NCBI RefSeq assembly: GCF_028280385.1
Contig: NZ_JANQLX010000015.1
Span: 310,001-374,000 of the forward strand
Direction of reading: 5' to 3'
DNA: 64,000 nucleotides
DNA from: Allomuricauda sp.
GTDB lineage: Bacteria; Bacteroidota; Bacteroidia; Flavobacteriales; Flavobacteriaceae
Each line of letters starts with the position of its first letter. Positions within the stretch are counted from its first letter, which is position 1. Both the position numbers and the translations under genes were made by a program. Positions 8,478 to 18,800 of this stretch are shown in pieces. The notes beneath the pieces are model-generated. The model made no database searches and was not told where the DNA came from. It was given only the letters and a program-made list of their open reading frames with translations.

Positions 8478-9479
8478 TTAAGGCACTTCAACCTCGTTCA
8501 CAATCTTATTGATAATTTCTTCGGAAGTAATATTCTCAGCCTCTGCTTCATATGTAATTCCAATACGGTGTCTTAGTACGTCATGTACCACCGCTCTTAC
8601 ATCTTCAGGAATAACATACCCTCTTCTTTTAATAAATGCATAGCATTTGGAAGCATTGGCCAAATTGATACTTCCCCTTGGGGAGGCACCAAAACTGATG
8701 AGGGGCTTTAGGTTTTCAAGATTGTATTTTTCCGGATAGCGGGTGGCAAAAACCAAATCCAGGATATACTTCTCAATTTTTTCATCCATATATACATCCC
8801 TTACAGCTTGTTGTGCACTCAAAATCTGTTTTAGGGACACCACTGGTTTTACAGCCTCCGTGCTTCCTTTAAGGTTTTGTCTGATTATGAGCTGTTCCTC
8901 ATTGAGTTTGGGATAATCTATAACGGTTTTAAGCATAAAACGGTCCACTTGTGCCTCGGGAAGCGGGTAGGTACCTTCTTGCTCCACAGGGTTTTGCGTG
9001 GCCATAACCAAAAACGGGGCATCCAATTTAAAGGTCTCATCGCCAATGGTCACCTGCTTTTCCTGCATGGCCTCAAGGAGGGCGGACTGCACCTTGGCAG
9101 GAGCCCTGTTGATTTCATCTGCCAAAACGAAATTGGCAAAAATGGGACCTTTTTTAATGGAAAAGTCGTTCTCTTTGATGTTGTAGATGAGCGTACCCAC
9201 TACATCAGCAGGTAAGAGGTCAGGGGTAAACTGGATTCGGCTAAAACTGCCCTTTACGGCCTTGGAAAGGGTATTGATGGCCAGGGTCTTTGCCAGTCCG
9301 GGAACACCCTCTAACAGAATATGCCCTTGCCCCAACAGACCAATGAGCAAACGTTCCACCATATGTTTTTGGCCTACAATGGCCTTGTTCATCTCGTTTG
9401 TAAGCAAGTCGATAAAAGCACTTTCCTGTGCTATTTTCTCATTCACAGCACTAATATCTATAGTAGTGTTTTCTTCCAT
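8478..9479 (-). CDS. MoxR family AAA+ ATPase
   Basis: 333 residues, first gene of the bat operon. Walker A is GVPGLAKT at 58-65, Walker B is VLADEI at about 118-123, sensor 1 is in MATQNP at about 159-164, and the sensor 2 region contains SFGASPRGS. This is a complete AAA+ core of the MoxR/RavA group, chaperone-like ATPases that act with VWA-domain partners. The gene is divergent from the aldo/keto reductase gene, with a 156-bp AT-rich spacer that must contain the operon promoter. A small inverted repeat (GCAGAT/ATCTGC, 9506-9527) lies 27 bp before its ATG. Confidence 0.93.
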   Translation of the reverse strand: MEENTTIDISAVNEKIAQESAFIDLLTNEMNKAIVGQKHMVERLLIGLLGQGHILLEGVPGLAKTLAINTLSKAVKGSFSRIQFTPDLLPADVVGTLIYNIKENDFSIKKGPIFANFVLADEINRAPAKVQSALLEAMQEKQVTIGDETFKLDAPFLVMATQNPVEQEGTYPLPEAQVDRFMLKTVIDYPKLNEEQLIIRQNLKGSTEAVKPVVSLKQILSAQQAVRDVYMDEKIEKYILDLVFATRYPEKYNLENLKPLISFGASPRGSINLANASKCYAFIKRRGYVIPEDVRAVVHDVLRHRIGITYEAEAENITSEEIINKIVNEVEVP

Positions 9480-9635
9480 ATAAACCTTAATTATTAGGTA
9501 TTTAAGCAGATTTTTTTCTAGATCTGCAAAATGAAAATTAATTTAAAATTCATCTGTTAATTAATGGTTAAAAAAATCCGCGAAGCCCCAGTTTTGTGAA
9601 GGTTTTAAGGGTTTAATTTTATACTTTCACCCTAT

Positions 9636-10508
9636 ATGGCAAGTAAAGATTATTATTCCAAAGTGATTGTTGGAACCATGACCTGGGGAAGTTGGGGGAA
9701 ACAACTTTCCACAAAGGCCATGACGGAACTCTTTCTACAATGCTTGGAAATGGGTCTCACTACATTTGATCACGCAGATATTTATGGGGATTATACCACG
9801 GAGGCCGAATTTGGTAAAGCGTTTGCCGCAAGTGGAGTGGACCGATCAAAAATCCAGCTGGTAACCAAATGTGGAATCCAAATGACCTCCGGCAGAAAAA
9901 ATGCCATAAAGCATTACGAATACAGCAGTGATTACATCCTTTGGTCTGCCGAGGAATCGTTGCGAAAGCTGAAGACAGATTATCTGGACCTTTTTTTGCT
10001 TCATCGCCCAAGTCCCTTGATGGACCCTGATGAGGTAGCAAAGGCAATCAACACCTTGCTTGAAAGTGGCAAGATCAAACAGTTTGGGGTTTCCAATTTT
10101 ACGCCCTCCCAGATAAACCTCTTGGAAAAAAATCTGGCCGTTGAAGCCAATCAAGTGGAATTTAGCCTGACGCATTTGGACCCGATATATGACGGTACCT
10201 TCGATGATACCATGGCTAATGCGCGCTTGGCCATGGCATGGAGCCCCTTGGGAAGTGTTTTCCGCGAGCATACCCCCAAGACAACTCGAATAAAGGAGTG
10301 CTTGTCCGTACTGGGCAACAAATACGAAGTTGATGAAAATCAATTGTTGTTGGAATGGTTGTTACATCATCCGGACAATCCGCGACCGGTTATCGGTACC
10401 ACGACCCTAGAAAGAATTAAATCGTCAGCCAAGGCTAACGGAACCCTTTTGGAACCCCAGGATTGGTTTTTGCTGCTTGCGGCAAGCCTGGGCCATGAAG
10501 TTCCTTAA
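9636..10508 (+). CDS. Aldo/keto reductase
   Basis: 290 residues with the usual TIM-barrel length. The catalytic tetrad is visible: Asp45 and Tyr50 in DHADIYGD, Lys78 in LVTKCG and His123 in LLHRPSP. The C-terminal PVIGTTTLERI is the family NADPH-site region. It belongs to the YdhF-like group of NADPH-dependent reductases; the substrate cannot be read from sequence. The next gene, an SDR, starts 9 bp after the stop, so the two reductases are probably co-transcribed. Confidence 0.9.
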   Translation: MASKDYYSKVIVGTMTWGSWGKQLSTKAMTELFLQCLEMGLTTFDHADIYGDYTTEAEFGKAFAASGVDRSKIQLVTKCGIQMTSGRKNAIKHYEYSSDYILWSAEESLRKLKTDYLDLFLLHRPSPLMDPDEVAKAINTLLESGKIKQFGVSNFTPSQINLLEKNLAVEANQVEFSLTHLDPIYDGTFDDTMANARLAMAWSPLGSVFREHTPKTTRIKECLSVLGNKYEVDENQLLLEWLLHHPDNPRPVIGTTTLERIKSSAKANGTLLEPQDWFLLLAASLGHEVP

Positions 10509-10517
10509 AAACACAAC

Positions 10518-11276
10518 ATGGAAAAACAGAATGTATTGATTACCGGGGCCACCAGTGGAATTGGGAAAGCCACTGCCGAATTATTGGCCAACAATGGCTT
10601 TAACCTTATTTTATGTGGCCGAAGACAGGAAAGGCTCCAGGCGCTCAAAGATGGTTTGGGAAAGAACACCAATGTACATATCCTAAAATTTGATGTTAGG
10701 GATAGGGATGCGGTTTTTCAGGCCATTTCAAGCTTGCCCAAGGAATTTTCCAAGATTGATGTATTGATCAACAATGCGGGAAACGCCCACGGGTTGGATC
10801 CCATTGATCGCGGTAGTATGGACGATTGGGACGCCATGTTGGACATAAACGTAAAAGGATTGCTCTATATGTCCAAGGCGGTGTTGCCCCAGATGGTCGA
10901 AAGAGAATCCGGACATATTATAAATATTGGATCAACCGCAGGCAAAGAAGTCTATCCGAAAGGAAATGTGTACTGTGCCAGCAAACATGCTGTGGATGCC
11001 ATTAACCAGGGGATGCGCATAGATCTTAACGAACATGGCATTCGTGTGGGAGCTGTTAATCCAGGATTGGTGGAAACGGAGTTCAGTGATGTGCGATTTA
11101 AAGGCGACACGCAAAGGGCAGAAACCGTGTATACCGGATATCAACCATTAAAACCCAATGATATTGCGGACATCATCCATTTTGTAATTACCAGGCCATA
11201 CCATGTAAATATTGCCGACTTGGTGGTGATGCCCACTGCCCAGGCCAGCAGTACTATTATCAAAAAAGAACTATGA
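10518..11276 (+). CDS. Short-chain dehydrogenase/reductase
   Basis: 252 residues, classical SDR. Glycine-rich TGATSGIG at 9-16, NNAG at 85-88, Ser139 in INIGSTAG, and the active-site YCASK at 152-156. CGRR at 33-36 after beta2 favours NADP(H). The sequence resembles the YdfG/serine dehydrogenase group (3-hydroxy acid dehydrogenases), but the substrate is uncertain. The stop overlaps the start of the next gene by 4 bases (ATGA). Confidence 0.9.
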   Translation: MEKQNVLITGATSGIGKATAELLANNGFNLILCGRRQERLQALKDGLGKNTNVHILKFDVRDRDAVFQAISSLPKEFSKIDVLINNAGNAHGLDPIDRGSMDDWDAMLDINVKGLLYMSKAVLPQMVERESGHIINIGSTAGKEVYPKGNVYCASKHAVDAINQGMRIDLNEHGIRVGAVNPGLVETEFSDVRFKGDTQRAETVYTGYQPLKPNDIADIIHFVITRPYHVNIADLVVMPTAQASSTIIKKEL

Positions 11277-12409
11277 TCAATAAACGCCTTCTGGTCAAGA
11301 ATCTATTGGCTCATAATGATGAAAATAGTTTTTATGACAAGAAGCGGTTTATATCCATTGGGGAAAAAGAGGGCAAGGCCAAATTTTTAAAACATGTTTG
11401 TGCCCTTGCCAACAGTAATCCCCTGAACAACTCGTTTATTGTGATCGGTGTGGAAGATGAAGACAATAAGATTGTTGGGGTTGATTTCTTTGACGACAGC
11501 AAAATCCAGAATTTGGTGAACGCCTATTTGGACAATCCTCCCATAATTTCCTATGAGAACATTCCGTTTCCGCACCTTCCCGAAGGTAAGGTGGTGGGTT
11601 TGGTCACCATTCGCTCCAATGGAAAGGTATGTGCCCTCCGCAAGAATATCTGGAAGTACTACGGAGGTGCTGTTTTTTTTAGGGAAGGAAGCATAAGCCT
11701 ACCCAAAGCGTTTGACATCCAGCTAAAGGATATCAACTCGGAAGCCGTGGCCACCATAGAACAACATGCCAGGAACAATATTGAACTCACCTTGGATGGC
11801 GTGATCAGTTTCATCAATCATAGGCATGCAGATTTATCAAGCGACTACAAGGTTTTCAAAGAACAGTTTGTGGTATGTTGGGCCGGGAACAAAAAGCGGG
11901 TAAAGAACAAGACCTATTATTCCAGGGTAGACATTGAACTGATCAATGAACAAGTAAAGTTGTTTTATTCGGCCTTGGACGAAATCACCATCGATTACAA
12001 TGAAGATTCGTTCACTACCATGGAATTTGTGCAACTGGGTTTGGGACCGGAGCAAAACTATTATCCGTTGGAAGAAGTAGTGATCACCTTTTCAGAAAAT
12101 GGAAAATACACCATTAATAGTGAGTTGGTATTTGAACCTCCGCAGTACGACAAAAAAACCTTATACCATGTTTTGAACACCAATAATGTGCTGCTTCAAA
12201 AACTGGATAAGAAAATGGCCCTGAATCCCACTGAAGAAATGGATTTGCACCATTTACCGGCCACATATCTCATTTGCTACCTGAACGGTTTTGAAGAGGC
12301 CAAGGACCAAATGGAGCAGGCCAGGCCCCTCTTAAAATCCTTCAACACCAATATTTATCTATCGTTAAAGGAATCGCTTAGAATTCTTCGGAAGGTGAGA
12401 TATAATTAA
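11273..12409 (+). CDS. AlbA_2/Schlafen-type putative DNA-binding protein
   Basis: 378 residues. The N-terminal part (about 20-150) matches the AlbA_2 (Schlafen-like, often annotated ATP-binding) fold: EGKAKFLKHVCALANS, FIVIGVEDEDNKIVG and a FFREGS motif before the domain end. The remaining 220 residues are not assigned. Such proteins are usually viewed as transcription regulators or nucleic-acid binders. Translation is coupled to the SDR by the ATGA overlap. The stop shares the bases TTAA with the stop of the convergent amylase gene. Confidence 0.75.
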   Translation: MINKRLLVKNLLAHNDENSFYDKKRFISIGEKEGKAKFLKHVCALANSNPLNNSFIVIGVEDEDNKIVGVDFFDDSKIQNLVNAYLDNPPIISYENIPFPHLPEGKVVGLVTIRSNGKVCALRKNIWKYYGGAVFFREGSISLPKAFDIQLKDINSEAVATIEQHARNNIELTLDGVISFINHRHADLSSDYKVFKEQFVVCWAGNKKRVKNKTYYSRVDIELINEQVKLFYSALDEITIDYNEDSFTTMEFVQLGLGPEQNYYPLEEVVITFSENGKYTINSELVFEPPQYDKKTLYHVLNTNNVLLQKLDKKMALNPTEEMDLHHLPATYLICYLNGFEEAKDQMEQARPLLKSFNTNIYLSLKESLRILRKVRYN

Positions 12410-14334
12410 TGCTTTTTTAGCCAGATTATCTGGTATGGCTGAAGTTCCAACAAACCACTGTTCACTTCAATTTTTGTTCCCGACACCAAATCAATGGGAT
12501 TCCCTTGGGTAAAATATCCCAGTTTCATGATCCAACCCAAATCCAACACTTGGGGCTTTTCGTCAAAATTGCAGAGCACCATAATCCCCTGCTTGTTTCC
12601 GTCGCTTCTTTCATAAACCCAAATATGTTTATTTCCGCTCTGGTGCAGTTGCACATTATTGTGGTCTGCCAAAACAGGGTTGGCCTTGCGTACCGCAATA
12701 AGATGCTTGAGCTTGTTGTAAACCTTGGACTGTGGAAGTTCGGTATCCGTAATCTTATCAACCGCGCCCCAATCTTGCATGGGCCTGTTTACCCACCTGC
12801 TGTCACCACTTTTGGCTTCGTCCTTTGTGTAGGAATAGTCATTTAATGTAGCAATTTCATCTCCGGCATAAATCATCGGAATGCCGCCAAACGATAAAAT
12901 TATTCCATGGAGCATAATGATTTTTGCCAAGGCCAATTCTATCCCTTGTTGATGCTTCTGTTCCAAGGCAGATTCCAGTCCAAGTAGGGAAGCGGCACTA
13001 CCCGTAATACGGCCATCCCCGGTTTTGGGATTGTACATGAATAACAGTCCACGGGAAGGCGACCAATTCAATCGCTGGCAGTAATAATCCAATAAAAACT
13101 TGCGATGTTCATGGGGATTCCATCCCAAATCCTGGATAAAACGGTCCTCATAGCCCAGTCCTATGTCATCATGACAACGGATATAGTTGATCCAGGTACA
13201 TTCTTTTGGCTTTCCTGGCACATGGGTCAGACTTCGTTGTAACAGCCCGGTTTTTTTTGTGGCTATGGAATTCCACAAAAGCGCCATCAAGGAGGCATTG
13301 TAGGCCACTTCACATTCATTGCCCAGTCTAGGGCCTTCGCCAAAATATTTAATGATATCAGTGGGAGCCACAATGGCCTCTGCTAAAAAGATAGTACCGG
13401 GAGCCACCACCTGTAAGCACATTCTAAATAGGGACACCAGCTCATGGGCTTCCGGTAAATTTTGTGAGATGGTTCCAATTTGTTTCCACAAAAAGGCCAA
13501 GGCATCAAATCGAACCACATCTACGCCCAGATTAACAAGTTTTACAAGGTTGGTGAGCATTTCCATGAACACCGCAGGATTGGTATAGTTAAGATCCCAT
13601 TGATAGCTATTGAATACCGTCATCACCCATTTTTCCATTTCGGGGATATAGGTAAAGTTCCCCGGCGATGTCTCCGGAAACACTTCGGGCAAAACTTTTT
13701 CATATGCATCTGGAATGCTCCTGTCTTCAAAAGTGTAGTAGTACTCTTGGTATTTTTGATTGCCTAGTTTGGCTTTTTTCGCCCAGGAGTATTCATCCGA
13801 AGTGTGGTTGACCACAAAATCCAGCATCAATAAAATGCCCTCTTTTCTTAAAGCGGAGGTAAGTGCAAGAAGGTCCTTTTGCGAACCATATTTGGGGTCT
13901 ACTTTGTAATAACTATTTACGGCATACCCGCCATCGTTTTCCCCTTTGGGTCTGGTGGTTATGGGCATGACATGGATAAAATTCACTCCCAAATCCTTCA
14001 AATAGGATATTTTTTTTCGCAACCCTTTAAGATCTTTGTTGAAGTTCTCCACATACAACTGCATGCCCACAATCTGTTCACTTTGGTACCATGGTCCAGC
14101 TTCCAACCTATTTAGGTCCTGTTTTCTCAATGTTTCTGGGCGAAGCTCAAAGAGTTTGGGAAGCAGTTTTAAAAGTTTTTCAAAGTCCTTATTGTGCTTT
14201 TCTATGTGATATAATGAAAAAAACAACTGTTGGATAAGGCTAAGGTTGGTATTGAGCCTTTGATCAAATGATGCTTGTGGACTTGGATTTTTGGTCCTTT
14301 TGGAAACGAGCCTATGTAATGCCGCTTGGTTCAT
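12406..14334 (-). CDS. GH13 alpha-amylase family enzyme, amylosucrase-like
   Basis: 642 residues, close to the usual length of amylosucrases (GH13 subfamily 4). A helical N-terminal domain (about 1-85) precedes the barrel. Catalytic residues are present: nucleophile Asp277 in VDVVRFDALAFLWK, acid/base Glu319 in IFLAEAIV, and Asp389 in YIRCHDDIGLGY. There is no signal peptide, so it is intracellular. The partner PfkB kinase ends directly before this ATG. An amylosucrase or sucrose hydrolase releasing fructose, followed by a fructokinase, is a known pairing, so sucrose or a related glucoside is the likely substrate (inference). Confidence 0.82.
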   Translation of the reverse strand: MNQAALHRLVSKRTKNPSPQASFDQRLNTNLSLIQQLFFSLYHIEKHNKDFEKLLKLLPKLFELRPETLRKQDLNRLEAGPWYQSEQIVGMQLYVENFNKDLKGLRKKISYLKDLGVNFIHVMPITTRPKGENDGGYAVNSYYKVDPKYGSQKDLLALTSALRKEGILLMLDFVVNHTSDEYSWAKKAKLGNQKYQEYYYTFEDRSIPDAYEKVLPEVFPETSPGNFTYIPEMEKWVMTVFNSYQWDLNYTNPAVFMEMLTNLVKLVNLGVDVVRFDALAFLWKQIGTISQNLPEAHELVSLFRMCLQVVAPGTIFLAEAIVAPTDIIKYFGEGPRLGNECEVAYNASLMALLWNSIATKKTGLLQRSLTHVPGKPKECTWINYIRCHDDIGLGYEDRFIQDLGWNPHEHRKFLLDYYCQRLNWSPSRGLLFMYNPKTGDGRITGSAASLLGLESALEQKHQQGIELALAKIIMLHGIILSFGGIPMIYAGDEIATLNDYSYTKDEAKSGDSRWVNRPMQDWGAVDKITDTELPQSKVYNKLKHLIAVRKANPVLADHNNVQLHQSGNKHIWVYERSDGNKQGIMVLCNFDEKPQVLDLGWIMKLGYFTQGNPIDLVSGTKIEVNSGLLELQPYQIIWLKKH

Positions 14335-15279
14335 TTACAGTTCAAGCTCGGATTTGGAAGGCAGGGAGGGAATAGCGCCATAGTTGGTTGTGGTTATGGC
14401 TCCGGCCCGGTTGGCCTTGGACACCATTTCGGATAGGATATCCATATCTTCATCAAGCGAATGGAAATGATCCAGGTCTGCAATTTGCTTGAGCAAACAT
14501 CCAATAAAGGCATCTCCGGCCCCTGTGGTATCCACCGGGGTCACTTTTACGCTGGGAATCAGTTGGCGGTTTGACCCCACGCTTAATAAGGTACCTTCTT
14601 TGCCCAGGGTGATGGCAATGATCTTGGTGCCTACATCATGTAAAAAATTACAGGCCTGATCCATATCTTCTTTGCCAGAAAGCAGCTGGGCCTCTTCCAA
14701 GCTAAACTTGCACAAATGCGATTTTTCAATGAAGGGCATGCACTTTTTAATGAACTTATCCTCGTTCTCCTTCCAAAGATCTCCCCGAAAATTGGGATCA
14801 AAACTAATGAACATGTCCTTGGTCAATGCATCAAAAAGATATTTGCCATAGGCCATTTCCAAATCGCCTCCCAACAAAGCGGTCGCTGCGCCCAGGTGCA
14901 ATATATTCCCGTGAAAATCTTTTCGATGGGATGGATCATAGACCAATTCCTTATCGGCTCCCCTGCTGAACACAAAATCCCGCTCGCCATCTTCGGCCAG
15001 CGAAACAAACGCAAGTGTGGTAAAGGTTTTGGAAATCTGTACCAAGGAAATATCCACGCCTTCCTGGCGGATAACATCTAGCAGAAATGTTCCAAAGGGG
15101 TCGTTCCCAACCGCGCCAATAAAAACGCCTTTTCCTCCCAGTTTGGAGATGGCACAGGCTACATTGGCGGGTGCGCCTCCAGCCTTTTTAGTGAAAAGTG
15201 TGGCTTTGGAAAGGTCATTGCCCTGATTTTCAGCAACAAAATCGATCAGGAGTTCACCTACACAAAATACTTTCTTCAT
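14335..15279 (-). CDS. PfkB family carbohydrate kinase, probable fructokinase
   Basis: 314 residues, ribokinase/PfkB fold. The N-terminal CVGELLIDF and the PfkB signature 1 GGAPANVACAISKLGG (34-49) are clear. Signature 2, DTTGAGDAF, spans 250-258 with catalytic base Asp256 and the anion hole TGAG. Similar to bacterial fructokinases. The stop codon abuts the ATG of the amylosucrase-like gene with no gap, so the two form one unit. No dedicated sugar transporter lies beside them. Confidence 0.88.
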   Translation of the reverse strand: MKKVFCVGELLIDFVAENQGNDLSKATLFTKKAGGAPANVACAISKLGGKGVFIGAVGNDPFGTFLLDVIRQEGVDISLVQISKTFTTLAFVSLAEDGERDFVFSRGADKELVYDPSHRKDFHGNILHLGAATALLGGDLEMAYGKYLFDALTKDMFISFDPNFRGDLWKENEDKFIKKCMPFIEKSHLCKFSLEEAQLLSGKEDMDQACNFLHDVGTKIIAITLGKEGTLLSVGSNRQLIPSVKVTPVDTTGAGDAFIGCLLKQIADLDHFHSLDEDMDILSEMVSKANRAGAITTTNYGAIPSLPSKSELEL

Positions 15280-15323
15280 TCTTGCTCATGAAATAGAATT
15301 CTCAATGTAGGAGAAATTGAAAG

Positions 15324-15770
15324 CTATTCCAAAATTTTGTGGGCTAAGACCGTAAAATATGTTGTGGAAGTGTCCTCGCACAAGGATTCACGAGCCTTGG
15401 CCTCCAGGGTGCTATTGGCTTCCAATGCTCCTGGATCAAATAAAAAGGCCACCTTCAGCTCTTGATTTTTTGCGAGTTTTTGGGTGATGCTTCCACCGGA
15501 TTCAAGAATTTCCAGCACCTCTACATCAAAGACATATTTTTTGGCGGAACCACAGATTTCCTTATCACCCTGCATTTCGGAAAGTAATTTTATGGTGAAT
15601 CGGAGTTCATTTGGTCCAATCATCTCCTGGTCAGGGAGGTCTGTGTTGGTATCTTGATTCGTTTGTTCTTGCTGCCCCTGAACCTGGTCATTTTCATTTA
15701 ATCCCAAGTTATCCGTATTGGAACACGACTGGCCAATGGCAAAAAACAGAATTAGAATAAACGGTTTCAT
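15324..15770 (-). CDS. Small lipoprotein, unknown
   Basis: 148 residues. The N-terminus MKPFILILFFAIGQSCSN fits a relaxed Bacteroidota lipoprotein signal with Cys16. An Asn/Gln/Asp-rich linker (about 17-48) follows, then a compact beta-rich domain at about 53-148 with two more cysteines (CGSAK and SLCEDT) that could form a disulfide. Domain not recognised; the pattern of a protein of about 100 residues ending in a conserved strand (TTYFTVLAHKI) resembles small secreted Bacteroidota proteins. Located 44 bp downstream of nothing co-directional except the kinase, which lies 3' of it. Confidence 0.6.
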   Translation of the reverse strand: MKPFILILFFAIGQSCSNTDNLGLNENDQVQGQQEQTNQDTNTDLPDQEMIGPNELRFTIKLLSEMQGDKEICGSAKKYVFDVEVLEILESGGSITQKLAKNQELKVAFLFDPGALEANSTLEAKARESLCEDTSTTYFTVLAHKILE

Positions 15771-15818
15771 AAAACTGGTATTTAGGGATATACGTCAGAA
15801 CACCACCTCATGGATGTT

Positions 15819-15849
15819 AAAAAGGGCATGAAATACTCATGCCCTTTTT
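15819..15849 (-). terminator. Rho-independent terminator
   Basis: A 13-bp perfect stem (AAAAAGGGCATGA with TCATGCCCTTTTT) and a 5-base loop, giving a T-run on either strand. It lies 17 bp past the stop of the 1224-residue secreted protein gene, which it most likely terminates. Confidence 0.85.
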
Positions 15850-15866
15850 TATGGTCAATTCACAGA

Positions 15867-18800
15867 TTACTTCTTTATAATTTTAAAGTTTTCGTTGGTG
15901 GTTTGCCCCGTTATTTTAACGAAGTAGATACCGGCGGGACTATTGGATGCATTCCAAATAAATGGCTTGGAACTATCCACGTTGGTCCGGTCATAGACTT
16001 TTTGCCCGATCATATTGAAAATTTGGGCACTCACCTTGCTGTCCCTGTTGTTTTTAAGTGCAAAATAGAATTCACTTGTGGAAGGGTTGGGCCAAACTGC
16101 CGTTATAACCTCCGTTTCCAGTGTTGCTAAATTCTCCGGATCTTGGTTGGCTATTCCAGATGGTGGAATCACCATGGCGGTATCGCCGGAAGTGCCACTA
16201 TCCACAGTTCCATAAATTTGGAATACCTGATCTGTAATGGCATCTCCAAACGCCACGGATTGGGATGTCCAGTCCACAGCTCCCGTACCAAATAAATCCC
16301 CCACATCCTTAAAGACAGCTTCGTTACCGATCAGGCCGGCCTGTGTTAACCAGAACCATTGGGTGCCATCTGGAAGAAAATTAAGATTGGCATAAACGGA
16401 TAACCAGTAGGTACCAGCTTCCAAGACAAGGGCCTCGGGTAGATCAATGCCCAAATTGGTATTGGCGGGTTCTGAAGATGGGCTAATTGGGCCACTATCA
16501 TAGACCACGGCACCAGGTTGTCCTCCATTGTTTTCATAGATCACCACATTGGCACTGGTCAAGGAAGGCCCACCGTTGGCCCCTCCAAAGGCAACCACGC
16601 TATTAATGGTCCACTGACTTCCTTCTGGTACAATGAAATCATCCGCCGATTGCGCAAGGGCACCACCAAAGTCGGGGAACAATTGTGACGGTCGACTACC
16701 AATGGCAGCTTCGTTCTGCTCGTAGATGGGAAGTTCGGTAAGGGTTACCGTGAAACCTTCGGCCACTTGTTCTTTCCCCGAAGTAGCCACCAATCCAATG
16801 GCGGCACTTCCCTCCATTCCGGGAGTAAAGGAAAGTTTGATGACATCTCCATCCAACTCAGCAGCAACCAAACCGGGGTTGGAATTCGTGAGCTCAATGG
16901 CAATGTCATTACCTCTGGAATGCACAAACAAATCCTTTACGTTGACTTCTTTGTCCGCACTACTTATGGGCAATACCATATCTGGCAACAAATACGCAAC
17001 GCTTAGTTTGGATTCCCTAGATCTTGAAGCAAAGAATCGGGCGTTATAGATTCCATTTCCGTGGGCAGCTACGGCCACAAAACCATCCTTTCTGGTTCTC
17101 ACCTGGGGAACTACAACATTACCAACGATGCAGGGTTCCCGATACCAGCGGGTTTTATCCCCGTTTAAACGGTAAGTGGCATAGAGACCTGTACTGGTCC
17201 CCACAAAATAGAGGTTGTTGTTTCCGTTGATGGCAAACCATCTTAAAGAAGGGCCATTTCCGGTACCATCCGCATTTTCCTCAAGGTTTCCACTGATACT
17301 CTCCCAGGTTTCACCTGCATTCCTACTCATAAATATACTCTTGATATTATAGTTGGAGAATACGGCGAACACGGTGTTCGAGTTGTTGGGATCCACATAG
17401 ATCTGATTGATATTTCCTGGAGGCAACCCTTTACCTGAAGATATATCCACGGCAGGTTGGTCATCCAAATTGGCGTTTTCCACCTTAAAGATCATACCAC
17501 TTGAAGTACCATAATAAAGTCTGTTGGCCACGGGATATCTGGAAACATCCAAACCGGTAATCACAGAACCGTCCGGAGTGGCCGTTTGGCCCTGCTCCAC
17601 CCAGTTCACGGATGTGGGCGCATTGGAAAACAAGGGAATTTCATCCAAGTTGTTGTTACGCCACATACGGTCTCCCGCGGGCATGTACATGATATTGTCA
17701 TTGATGGGGTCTAACATAAAAGGAGCTACGAAATCAAATCCGCTGGCGCCAGCAGGCTGGACCCGTGTAAATGAAATAAACTCACCGGCCTCATCAAAGT
17801 TAAATCGGAATACCACCCCAAACTGTGCGGAAACATATCGGGTTCTCCCTCCGTCGGCTATGGCATTAAAGGAACCGTCGCCCCCAAAATCCTCTTCCCA
17901 AGGATCTTGACCGTTGGTGGAATCCGTAAACCAAGTACCGTTGTCCTGGAATCCGGCAACCACATCCTGGCTATTCCCTTCTGGATCTATTGAAATGGCG
18001 TAGGGTTGTGTTGTAATGTATCCATTGTTCAGGGAGGTCCAACTGACTGGTTCCGAAGAGATGGTTATGTCCTCTGTAACCTGCACACCTCCATCGTTGG
18101 CAGAAATGGCCTTGTTGGGATCGGAAGGTAGAAATACGAGGTTATGTTGGTCGGGATGATGGTTCGGATATACGGCAAAACTATTGCTAAAAATGGTATA
18201 TCCGCCAATCCAACTTTCAAACCCGGCGGGTGTGGTAAAGCCTGTGTTGGATCTATACAGGTTGGTACCTCCTAAGAATACAATATCCGGATTGGTTGGG
18301 TGCACTTTGATAACCATATTATAGGCACCTTGTAAGTTTAAATCACTGGCAATTCCACCTATTCCCAAAGGCAGATTGGCTGTTAGGTCTACCCATTGTT
18401 CTTCTGGGGTCTCAGCATCGGCTTGGTATCTCCACAAAAAGGCTTCCCCAGCATTGCTAAGGTCATAAGAGAAGAAAAAGATCCTGTTTTCATCTGATGG
18501 GTCATAGGCCATGACGGTTCTTCCGAAAGAGGGGAACAAACCTGCAGGAGTAATGTTCGTCCAAGTATCTCCATCGGTGGAGGTATAGAAACCAGCATTT
18601 TCGCCACCAAAGATATCCACGGTGGCATACAATGTTCCTCCAGGGGTTACAATGACTTCCGTCTGACTATCAAATCCGCTTGGTAACACCTCGTCAAAGG
18701 AGCGGGCCCCATTTTTGGAACGAAACAACCCATCAAAGGTGGCGGCATATACATGCCCTGTATGCGGATGAACGGCCAAACTATTGATCAAGTCAAAAGA

